Of a stretch of 64,000 bases of DNA, positions 57,664 to 64,000 are shown one piece after another. Source of the stretch: Paraburkholderia youngii (lineage in GTDB: Bacteria; Pseudomonadota; Gammaproteobacteria; Burkholderiales; Burkholderiaceae). The DNA lies in contig NZ_JAALDK010000003.1 in the NCBI RefSeq assembly GCF_013366925.1, positions 62,001 through 126,000 on the forward strand, written 5' to 3'. Numbering within the stretch: position 1 is the first letter of the stretch; each line of letters starts with the position of its first letter. The translations under genes and the position numbers were made by a program. The notes beneath the pieces are model-generated. The model was given only the letters and a program-made list of their open reading frames with translations. It did no database searches and was not told where the DNA came from.

Positions 57664-58057
57664 ATGAAAACACAAGGTCCCAACGTCACCCTGCTTTGCG
57701 CAGGCCTGTCGGTTCACGGCAACGTGATTCTCGACCACGGTCTGAGCCTTTTTCGGCATCGTCGATGGTGACGTAGTCTCCAATACCGGCCTGCTGCACG
57801 TCGGTCAGGGCGGCATGGTCAAGGGGCAGGTTCAGGGCGAGCACGTCCGGATCGACGGCATGGTTGAAGGCGACGTGCACGCGCGCGGCATCCTGGAAAT
57901 CAACGGCCGCGTCAAAGGCAACGTGTTCTATTACGGCACCATCCGGCTCGGCCAGCACGCATCGCTCGAAGGTCAGGTCAGACGCAAGAGCGATCTCACG
58001 ATCGAAAACGGGGCGACCAACGTCCAGCAGCTCTCGCGAACCGCGGCAGCAGTCTGA
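57664..58057 (+). pseudogene. Bactofilin, frameshifted
   Basis: ATG 57664 (MKTQGPNVTLLCAGLSVHGN). At CTTTTTC (about 57746-57752) one T too many shifts the frame; the rest reads FGIVDGDVVSNTGLLHVGQG, VKGQVQGEHVRIDGMVEGDV, RGILEINGRVKGNVFYYG, the right-handed beta-helix repeats of polymer-forming bactofilins. Repaired length about 130 residues. Either a slippage-prone on/off switch, a recent mutation or a sequencing error; the gene is otherwise well kept. Confidence 0.8.
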
Positions 58058-58069
58058 ATCGCGAGAGAC

Positions 58070-58189
58070 GTGAACGGCCTCGAAGCCACCAACATGACGG
58101 TCGATGTGGCCGATGGCCAGAGCGTGGACGTGCCGCTCGGCGACGCTCACTATTGCCTCGCGCTAAAGCTCCACCACGCGGACCTGTAA
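58070..58189 (+). CDS. Very small hypothetical protein
   Basis: 39 residues from GTG 58070 (NGLEATNMTVDVADGQSVDV), ending 23 bases before a terminator. Acidic, no membrane segment. Its position as last gene of the bactofilin operon supports it; no family known. Confidence 0.35.
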   Translation: MNGLEATNMTVDVADGQSVDVPLGDAHYCLALKLHHADL

Positions 58190-58211
58190 CTACCGGGCCA
58201 CGATAGAACAA

Positions 58212-58240
58212 AGGGCGCTCCCCGTCAGGGAAGCGCCCTA
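58212..58240 (+). terminator. Terminator of the plus-strand operon
   Basis: AGGGCGCT / AGCGCCCT-type stem (GGGCGCTCCCCGTCAGGGAAGCGCCC) followed by TATTTTTTT. Closes the operon that starts at 56095. The tail extends to about 58247. Confidence 0.8.
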
Positions 58241-58278
58241 TTTTTTTGCATGTGCGCCGGACCACGTCCGCGTCCACG

Positions 58279-58997
58279 TCATAGCGGTGCAGGAGCCCTA
58301 TGGAAAAGCGCACGATAGCCCGGCAGGTTGATGAGAGACCGCTCCCGTTCAACCGCCAGGCCGCGTGCTTCGAACCAGGTCGCGAGCCAGTCGATGGCCC
58401 TTTCGAGTGCGTGCTCGTTCGCCTCGCAGGCGAAACGAAGGGCGTGGTGACGCAGCAACGCGGCATACTGCGCCGAATTGGCCAGAAAGAAAAACGGCGA
58501 CGCGACACGGGCACGCTGCCACGCCAACGCGAACAGCTCCGCGATCTCGCTGGCCTCCAGTAACGGCACCTGATCCTCTCCGATGTCCGTCACCATCGCC
58601 AGATTCATCGGCGACACGGACTGCCGGTCGGGTCGCGCGCCAACCTTTGCGAACACCGGCCGGTTCTCCGCGTGCCAGGATTCCAGCGCGTCCGTTCCGA
58701 CCCAGACTCGCGAGCGCAGGTTCTCGTTCAGCCATGTACGGCATTGCGGCTGGCTCACAAGCGAAAAGCCTGCGACGGCGAGCGGCGCCCAGTCATCGCG
58801 TCCGACGGCGAGGTAGGAGAAGTCGCCGTCGCTGTACGAATAGCAGAGGGCATCGAGACTCGCCCTGTCGAACTCAAAGGCCGATGCCCGGTGTCGATGC
58901 GGCGCAACCGCTGCACGACGACCTGCGAGGCAGCGCCAACAGGCATGAGGGATGAGACGGGCACATAGCCAAGCCTGCGGAGCAGTCGATCGAGCAT
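58279..58997 (-). pseudogene. Hypothetical protein, probably frameshifted
   Basis: The N-terminus reads from ATG 58997 (MLDRLLRRLGYVPVSSLMP). Coding-like sequence then appears in another frame from about 58890 (FEFDRASLDALCYSYSDGDF, YLAVGRDDWAPLAVAGFSLV) and runs to 58279 with FFFLANSAQYAALLRHHALR and AIDWLATWFEARGL. A frame change near 58900-58930 would join them into about 238 residues; alternatively a GTG at 58758 starts a 159-residue product. Soluble; family unknown. Confidence 0.5.
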
Positions 58998-59015
58998 GGA
59001 AACTCCAGATATTGA

Positions 59016-60722
59016 TCAGCGTGCTTCCGATTCGATGACGAATCGCGACACGGGATTTTTCTTGATCGTGGCGATGACAAGGCTGTCACGCGCCCGTGTC
59101 ATCGCGACGTAGAACAGGCGCCGCTCCTCCGATTCGGTGCTTTTCTCGTCCGGTACGACACCCTCTTCGGCGCGCGTGATCCAGACGTGGTCCCACTCCA
59201 GCCCTTTCGAACTGTGCATCGTGGTCAGCACGAGCGCGCCGTCTGCGGGCTTGTTGTTGTCCCGCTTCAGATACTCGATCCGCTCGGCAAACGTGCCGTT
59301 CAGTCGCGACAGCACGTCGTACGTGCCCTGGATTGCGCGAATCGCCGGATCGGCCTTCGCATAGGTCATCATCAGTTCCAGCACGCCATCGAGCGCAAGC
59401 GAATAGAACTGGCGCTCACACATCAGTTGCCATTCGCCCAGGCGCTTCATGAACGCGCGGTACGCGGTGGCCGTCTCTTCGGGCAGGCCTAGCGCGACCA
59501 GATCCTTTTTCTGTCGTTGTACAAGCGCCGAGCCCATGTCGCGGTGCAGTGAGCCCAGGTGCGCAGAATTCATCCCCATGTAGCCCAGGACCGCATCAAG
59601 CCCGTTCTGCTTGCGGCCCTCGACGATTTCGAGCAGGTTGCACATGAGCGCGCCCTGCGGGCGGTTCAGTACCGAACTGCCGGACGCACGGAAGTACGGG
59701 ACGCCGTGCGAGCGGCAAACCGCCTCGATCGGATCAAGGATACGGTTCGTGCGTGCAAGAATGGCGCACGACTTGCCGGACGCGAGCAGCGGTTGCAGGA
59801 ATTCGACTGCGGCAATGGCGTCTGCATATTCGTCGTCGGACCGCCTCGTCGCGACCGAGCCGCCGGCGCCGCGTTCGGCCTGCAGCACCTTTGGAATGCG
59901 ATCGGCGTTATTGCGGATCACCCGGTCGGCGGCCGAGAGGATTTCGCTGCGGCACCGGTAATTGCTGCCCAACACGACCCGTTGCGCATTGAAGGATGCG
60001 GCGAAGCTCTCCATCCCGCGAAAGCCAAGCGCGGCACGGAAGCCATAGATGCTCTGATCATCGTCGCCCACTACCGTCACCTGTGTCCCCCCCTTCGCGT
60101 GAAGCTCGACCCACCGGTACTGCAACGGGTCCGTGTCCTGAAACTCGTCAACGAGGAGATCCGTGAAGCGATACGGTGTGATATCGTCCGCCTCCATGCC
60201 TGCAACCGCGAGGCGCAGCATGTCCTGGAAGTCGATCTTGCCGTTGCGCTCAAGCGCTGCCTGATAGGCCTCATAGAGTTGCGCATCGGCGGTGCCGGCC
60301 TCGACGCGACCAAAATTGGTCTTGATCCGCTCGATCACGGGCACGACTTCTTCAGGCTTCCATTCGAGGCCGAGCTCGGCGATGACGCGGGCAATCAGGC
60401 CCATGCGATCGCCATCGGATGCGATGTCCCGCCGTTTTCCGCCGGGCTGGCCCAACTGCCGGAACGCCAGCGAGTGAAAGGTGCCGGCGATGAGCCGATT
60501 CTTTGCCTGTGCGCCCGAGAGCGCCAGGATGCGATCGCGCAGTTCCACGGCCGCATCCTTGCTGAACGTGACGGCACCGACGATCGCGCCAGGCTGCGAC
60601 AGGAGGAGCGCGGCCTTGGCGGCAATCGTCTTCGTCTTGCCCGCGCCCGGACATGCGATCGCGACGCAGTGCCGGCGGTGCTCGGCAACCTCGCGCTGCT
60701 GGGGATTCAGGCCGTCAAGCAT
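59016..60722 (-). CDS. UvrD/Rep-type DNA helicase
   Basis: 568 residues from ATG 60722 (a GTG eight codons earlier is possible). Superfamily 1A motifs in order: ACPGAGKTKT (I, about 24-33), VTFSKDAAVELRDR (Ia), LVDEFQDTDPLQYRW (II), VVGDDDQSIYGFRAA (III), LGSNYRC (IV), TMHSSKGLEWDHVW (V), RRLFYVAMTRARD (VI). 3'-5' translocase on single-stranded DNA. Shorter than UvrD (about 720), typical of plasmid and phage forms. It follows the gene at 60736 within 14 bases and probably serves element replication or transfer repair. Confidence 0.88.
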   Translation of the reverse strand: MLDGLNPQQREVAEHRRHCVAIACPGAGKTKTIAAKAALLLSQPGAIVGAVTFSKDAAVELRDRILALSGAQAKNRLIAGTFHSLAFRQLGQPGGKRRDIASDGDRMGLIARVIAELGLEWKPEEVVPVIERIKTNFGRVEAGTADAQLYEAYQAALERNGKIDFQDMLRLAVAGMEADDITPYRFTDLLVDEFQDTDPLQYRWVELHAKGGTQVTVVGDDDQSIYGFRAALGFRGMESFAASFNAQRVVLGSNYRCRSEILSAADRVIRNNADRIPKVLQAERGAGGSVATRRSDDEYADAIAAVEFLQPLLASGKSCAILARTNRILDPIEAVCRSHGVPYFRASGSSVLNRPQGALMCNLLEIVEGRKQNGLDAVLGYMGMNSAHLGSLHRDMGSALVQRQKKDLVALGLPEETATAYRAFMKRLGEWQLMCERQFYSLALDGVLELMMTYAKADPAIRAIQGTYDVLSRLNGTFAERIEYLKRDNNKPADGALVLTTMHSSKGLEWDHVWITRAEEGVVPDEKSTESEERRLFYVAMTRARDSLVIATIKKNPVSRFVIESEAR

Positions 60723-60735
60723 GATTGCGTCACGC

Positions 60736-61623
60736 CTAACGGCCACGAACCGTCGTCATCAGACGCAGGTGGGTCATGTACCCACGCACGCCAATCGGAT
60801 GGAACTTACGCAGAAAACGTGCCGATTCCTCGTCGACGTCCGACTGGTCGCGAATGCCGTTCCAGACGAGAAAGTCGAAGTTGTCCATCACCTTGTCGAA
60901 CTTCATCAGCAGCGACAGCAGACGCATCGAGAAACGCGAATACGCCTCAACCTCGATGGCGAGCGACGGCTTCGTTACCGTCGGCGCGAACACGATGTCG
61001 CCCTGATCGCGCAGTTTCTGCTCGGTCTTCTCGCGGAAGTCCTTGGCCACGCCAAGCTGTTCATCGACATACGCTTCGAGTTCGGCAACCTGCTTCTCGA
61101 GCCAGGAAGTGACCGTACCCTGATCCTCAGCGCCAAACGTCGAGCGGCCAAAGCGCTGCATGTTGATGCTCATACGGTTCAGGTACGGCCACCACTGTTC
61201 GAACAGCGGCTTCAGGCGGGTGTGATTCAGCCGCACTGTCGCGGTCACTACTGCCGCGCCGGAAAGCTGGCGCGCCATCAGTTCACGGCCGATTTCCCGG
61301 CGGCGTCGCACGATCGCTGCGCGCTCGGCCGGAGACAGCTCGCGGAACAGCTTGCGCGTACGGGCGACCTGCTCACGCTTTTCCTCGGCTTCGGACTCGC
61401 TGATCATCCCTTCCTTCTGAAGGGTGTTTGCCGCGTCTTCCATCTGTTGCAGCTCGAGTTCGATCTCGCCGCCGTCCGCGCCATCCGTCGTCGCATTCTG
61501 GTTTGCCGCCGATGCACTTGCGGCATCAGCACCGGTAGCCGGGTTTTCCGCTGCTGCAGGAATGTCGGTCGCCGACGGCTGGCTCAGGGCTTCGGTATTC
61601 GTCTCTTCGGAGATGGTGCTCAT
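60736..61623 (-). CDS. Hypothetical protein with coiled-coil segments (ICE-type)
   Basis: 295 residues from ATG 61623; open frame further upstream is non-coding in composition. A disordered acidic N-terminus (1-55), then Glu/Arg-rich helices (SESEAEEKREQVARTRKLFR) and a conserved-looking core (VTATVRLNHTRLKPLFEQWW, QRFGRSTFGAEDQGTV, FSMRLLSLLMKFDKVMDNFD). The last segment resembles AcaB/PFL_4669-like ICE proteins, but this is uncertain. Operon with the helicase. Confidence 0.5.
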   Translation of the reverse strand: MSTISEETNTEALSQPSATDIPAAAENPATGADAASASAANQNATTDGADGGEIELELQQMEDAANTLQKEGMISESEAEEKREQVARTRKLFRELSPAERAAIVRRRREIGRELMARQLSGAAVVTATVRLNHTRLKPLFEQWWPYLNRMSINMQRFGRSTFGAEDQGTVTSWLEKQVAELEAYVDEQLGVAKDFREKTEQKLRDQGDIVFAPTVTKPSLAIEVEAYSRFSMRLLSLLMKFDKVMDNFDFLVWNGIRDQSDVDEESARFLRKFHPIGVRGYMTHLRLMTTVRGR

Positions 61624-61945
61624 AAGGGTGTCCCTTTGGAAAGGTGCACGCGCACGCGCGCGGCATGTCCCTATTGTTGCGAGCCCCATCCCGCCCGGGC
61701 CGTCAAAACATGTGTGATTTGAAGCATCTTTGTGACCAGTTGATGAGCCGGACGGAGTTTTTGAGTTCCGTAGGCCGCGGCGCAATGGACGGGGCATTCG
61801 CCTTTTTGAACCGGATGGAGCGGCGGTCCCCACAGCGGGCGGGGGGCAGACTGATCGTCTCTGGCCGGCCCAGGAGCGGTCATTCGACACAGGGCCACAA
61901 ATCGCGGACAATCGACCAGCCGCCCCCCACCACATCGCAGGAATC
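61624..61945. other. Intergenic gap, likely divergent promoter region
   Basis: About 320 bases between the minus-strand helicase operon and a small plus-strand gene; no gene seen. Confidence 0.35.
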
Positions 61946-62116
61946 ATGAAGCAGCGTGTACGGATAAGGCTTGTTCAGAGGCAACAAGCACGGTGTCATG
62001 CGGCCGGCAAGCCTGCAGCTGGAACCAAGGGATATTTGGAAGATGACTATCGGTCGCGACTTGCCGCTATCTACTATCAACACAAAGAGTTGTTCAAGCG
62101 ATTAGAAGGCGCGTGA
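61946..62116 (+). CDS. Small basic hypothetical protein
   Basis: 56 residues (MKQRVRIRLVQRQQARC at the start, YYQHKELFKRLEGA at the end), ATG 61946 with CAGGA upstream. Very basic N-terminal half suggests nucleic acid binding. No family known; too short for standard gene calls, but the ribosome site is good. Confidence 0.35.
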   Translation: MKQRVRIRLVQRQQARCHAAGKPAAGTKGYLEDDYRSRLAAIYYQHKELFKRLEGA

Positions 62117-62211
62117 GCACGAGAAGCCCACATATGGGCCGCGTTCCGTCTCGTTAACACAGCGCCGACACGCCGCACGACCGTGCCGAAGAATGTCGAG
62201 ACAAAGGCAGC

Positions 62212-62781
62212 CTATGCCGAAGCTTTCTGCATCGGTAGGCGCTCCGCAAACGCGCTCGAAGCGGTGTCAATAATCCTCCGGTAGTACTCTTTGACGTGCT
62301 TATCCCGCGCACCTGGGTGGCATGTCCTAAAACACTCGATGCCATTCGACCGGAAGTGCCTAAAAGCCTTTGGCTCAACCTTCACAGTCTCACGCTCCGG
62401 AAGCACGGCTTTCAAGGCGCGGTCGTATGTGTGGCCGCTACCGAAGATGATTAGATCTGGCTTAAGCAGTTCGATTTCAAACTTGACGGCTGCCACCGAA
62501 AAATCAAACAGATGAGCAGAATGCCCGATCGAGGCCCGAGAGTAGCCGCGCTTCGGGCGGTGCCAGTCCATCTTCATCAGGTTGTTCCAGCAAACAGCCG
62601 CTCGATCGCCTCCAGCGAATGCATCAGCGAACCGCTTCCACTGCCGCAATAACTCACTATTACCGGTGCCACAGGCGTGTTGATTCTCATAGCGAGCCTT
62701 CGCGATGCCGATCCTGTCCGGACGCTCGTAGAAGGCTCCCAGCTTGTCACACCAACCGTTAGTTTCCTTCCCAATGAACAT
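62212..62781 (-). CDS. Uracil-DNA glycosylase-like fold protein, 5' truncated
   Basis: 189 residues from ATG 62781, but the same frame stays open and protein-like for about 45 codons upstream (GRLFRTPSVSQAYLDAPVRV then MFIGKETNGW) without a start, so the true N-terminus was lost. MFIGKETNGWCD, LLKPDLIIFGSGHTYDRAL and FRTCHPGARDKHVK match the order of strands and loops in the UDG-like superfamily (motif HPxx near the end). Lower GC than neighbours. Enzymatic activity uncertain. Confidence 0.45.
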   Translation of the reverse strand: MFIGKETNGWCDKLGAFYERPDRIGIAKARYENQHACGTGNSELLRQWKRFADAFAGGDRAAVCWNNLMKMDWHRPKRGYSRASIGHSAHLFDFSVAAVKFEIELLKPDLIIFGSGHTYDRALKAVLPERETVKVEPKAFRHFRSNGIECFRTCHPGARDKHVKEYYRRIIDTASSAFAERLPMQKASA

Positions 62782-62943
62782 GACGCGGACGGGCGCATCG
62801 AGGTAAGCCTGCGATACGCTCGGAGTTCTAAAGAGGCGACCCTCCAGATCACGCTGTGTTGGCTTGGCGGTGCGTTGGGAAGGGTAAAGCCCGGCCTCGG
62901 TCCGTCATGGGACACCCGGCGCGATTCGCCGCGCGACGACTGC

Positions 62944-62965
62944 GGCCGTCAGCCGGCTGACGGCC
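62944..62965. terminator. Perfect 22-base palindrome
   Basis: GGCCGTCAGCC followed directly by its inverted copy, about 50 bases past the end of the conjugation operon (63013). Likely a stop or processing hairpin, without T run. Confidence 0.45.
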
Positions 62966-63012
62966 TTAACCCGAAATGATGCGGTTTTCCTTATAGCTTT
63001 CGGGCTAGCCGA

Positions 63013-63618
63013 TCACTGGTAGGACGACGCGGCGTGCCACAACAGCGCACCGAGCACCGCGGCGATGGCGATCCAGCACGGCGCGAGCACCGGGATCGGC
63101 GCGACGAGGATCGCAAAGGCAACACCGAACACCAGCAGGATGCCGTGGCCTGCCAGGTGAAACGACAGTGGACTGGCGAAGCCCGCCGCTGACGCATTGA
63201 TCTTGCGACGCATCGCGCCGTCGAAGAACGCCGCGACGCAGAAGATCAGCGTGCCGAAAATCCAGAGCTTCATGACGCTCGCGCGGTACACGAGCCGATA
63301 CAGCTCGCGCCAGAAGTTGTGGACCCAGGTGTGGGCGAACTCGGACACTCCCCCATCGCCAATATCGCCGCCTCCCGTCGCGTCGATGGTTGCGCGGACA
63401 AGACCCGTTTGCACGAACCACGCCTTGAACCGTTCGTTGGTCTTCTCGACCACTTCGTCGGCCGTCTCCACACCGAGAATTCCTGCGACCGACTCCGCTT
63501 CCTCGGGCGGCACCGAGAAAAGCGACGGCTCAGGAATAGCCGGCATGATGAACACGGCAAGCAACGGCACGAAGAAGAACCACCACTTGACGTGGGAGAC
63601 GAACCGGCTACTGGCCAT
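63013..63618 (-). CDS. DUF4400 / TIGR03747-like conjugative element membrane protein
   Basis: 201 residues, ATG 63618. Four hydrophobic segments (FFFVPLLAVFIMPAIPEP; LWIFGTLIFCVAAFF; ILLVFGVAFAILV; LAPCWIAIAAVLGALLW) with a periplasmic stretch containing FAHTWVHNFWRELYRLVYR. This matches the inner membrane protein that follows TraD in ICEs of the PFL_4697/SXT TraJ group. It overlaps the previous gene by 11 bases. Confidence 0.75.
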   Translation of the reverse strand: MASSRFVSHVKWWFFFVPLLAVFIMPAIPEPSLFSVPPEEAESVAGILGVETADEVVEKTNERFKAWFVQTGLVRATIDATGGGDIGDGGVSEFAHTWVHNFWRELYRLVYRASVMKLWIFGTLIFCVAAFFDGAMRRKINASAAGFASPLSFHLAGHGILLVFGVAFAILVAPIPVLAPCWIAIAAVLGALLWHAASSYQ

Positions 63619-63892
63619 GGATGTGCATCCCCCACTCGATCAGGAATGACCCGATCCGCACCAGAAGGTAGACCGGAAAGCCAACGAGCCCCGCGAGGCC
63701 AAGATAGAAGTGCACCGGGCGCCGCGCCACAAAGAGTGCCAGTGCGAACGCCATCGCGTTCGGCCCGTGCGAGAACTCGGCCGGTCGCCCGCCTTCAATC
63801 TCGTCGATCGCGCTGGCCGTCGATATCGCGCGGCGCACGACGTCCGGTTCAACCCTCGATAGCTTCGCTATCAGAAAAGGCGTGAGCGACAT
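63608..63892 (-). CDS. Small membrane protein between TraD and DUF4400
   Basis: 94 residues, ATG 63892, overlapping the TraD-like end by 44 bases and the DUF4400 gene by 11. N-terminal soluble part, then one long hydrophobic region (FYLGLAGLVGFPVYLLV). Family not recognised; the tight overlaps mark it as part of the transfer operon. Confidence 0.6.
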   Translation of the reverse strand: MSLTPFLIAKLSRVEPDVVRRAISTASAIDEIEGGRPAEFSHGPNAMAFALALFVARRPVHFYLGLAGLVGFPVYLLVRIGSFLIEWGMHIHGQ

Positions 63893-64000
63893 CGTAGTCC
63901 TCGAAATAGAGTCGGAAGTTTTCGCCCGTCAGCGCGCGCGCGGCCAGCTGGAAGGCGGCCGAGCGCTGCGTGACCGATTCGGGGCAACGCTCGTCGAACA
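63849..64000 (-). CDS. traD: C-terminal end of a TraD-like coupling protein (partial)
   Basis: Only the last 50 residues are inside the window (FDERCPESVTQRSAAFQLAA, LYFEDYDVAHAFSDSEAIEG). The assignment to the TraD coupling ATPase rests on position: in ICEs of this type traD is directly upstream of the DUF4400 gene. No catalytic motif is visible here. Confidence 0.45.
   Translation of the reverse strand, partial: FDERCPESVTQRSAAFQLAARALTGENFRLYFEDYDVAHAFSDSEAIEG

Noticed and set aside
59559..61112. A 517-codon plus-strand open frame
   Set aside because: Antisense of the UvrD-type helicase, which has all seven motifs.

Overview
The window looks like accessory DNA of a beta-proteobacterium in the Burkholderiaceae (Burkholderia, Paraburkholderia or Caballeronia type). 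This is inferred from the high GC content, the IS families present (IS5, IS630, IS110, IS21, IS66, IS91, a RIT recombinase trio), and the style of the regulators and conjugation genes. It is either a mosaic megaplasmid or a chromosomal island that runs into an integrative conjugative or plasmid backbone. No rRNA, tRNA or CRISPR array was seen.

1-6.7 kb is an intact catabolic locus. It holds the start of a secreted solute-binding protein, an amidase with a small AtzG-like partner, and a creatinase-like M24 hydrolase, all on the minus strand. Divergently placed are a GntR regulator, a maleate-isomerase/Asp-Glu-racemase type enzyme, a LysR regulator and an N-formylglutamate-deformylase family hydrolase. 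The enzyme set suggests removal of formyl and amide groups from a nitrogenous acid, then isomerisation.

6.7-29 kb is an IS graveyard with two islands of unusual cargo. The first (about 11.7-12.7 kb) is an AT-rich gene for a secreted ribosome-inactivating protein (rRNA N-glycosidase) that keeps every catalytic residue of the ricin/Shiga toxin A family. The second (14.4-19.3 kb) is a four-gene minus-strand set: a saccharopine-dehydrogenase-like enzyme, an ATP-grasp ligase, an aminotransferase and an aldo/keto reductase. It looks like a small biosynthetic cluster for an opine- or peptide-like product. Around them lie decayed Tn3, IS6, IS21 and IS110 genes, intact IS5, IS110 and IS630 elements, a broken RIT recombinase trio and an IS91-type transposase with its tyrosine recombinase.

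29.8-35.3 kb carries a protein-degradation locus. It has two proteins sharing an FSGxPNPxW motif (one split by tandem in-frame stops), a subtilisin-like S8 protease and an I9-like inhibitor. A nested IS66/IS903-type insertion carrying a small four-cysteine exported protein separates protease from inhibitor. 35-43 kb is again decayed (DUF6398, SEC-C, a second IS903-like copy, IS630 with DUF6429, and a tyrosine recombinase cut by an IS5 element).

43-64 kb is a plasmid/ICE backbone in much better condition. The minus-strand genes are a DpdA-like (tRNA-guanine transglycosylase fold) pseudogene, a DndC-like PP-loop/PAPS-reductase protein, several hypotheticals, SbcC- and SbcD-like nuclease subunits, a protein resembling recombination directionality factors, a UvrD-type helicase and the end of a conjugation operon (TraD C-terminus, a 94-residue protein, a DUF4400/TIGR03747-like membrane protein). 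A short divergent plus-strand operon encodes a membrane-anchored proline-rich protein and a frameshifted bactofilin. Most genes of this module are preceded by a nested GC-rich hairpin of similar design, which may be a shared regulatory or RNA-processing element.
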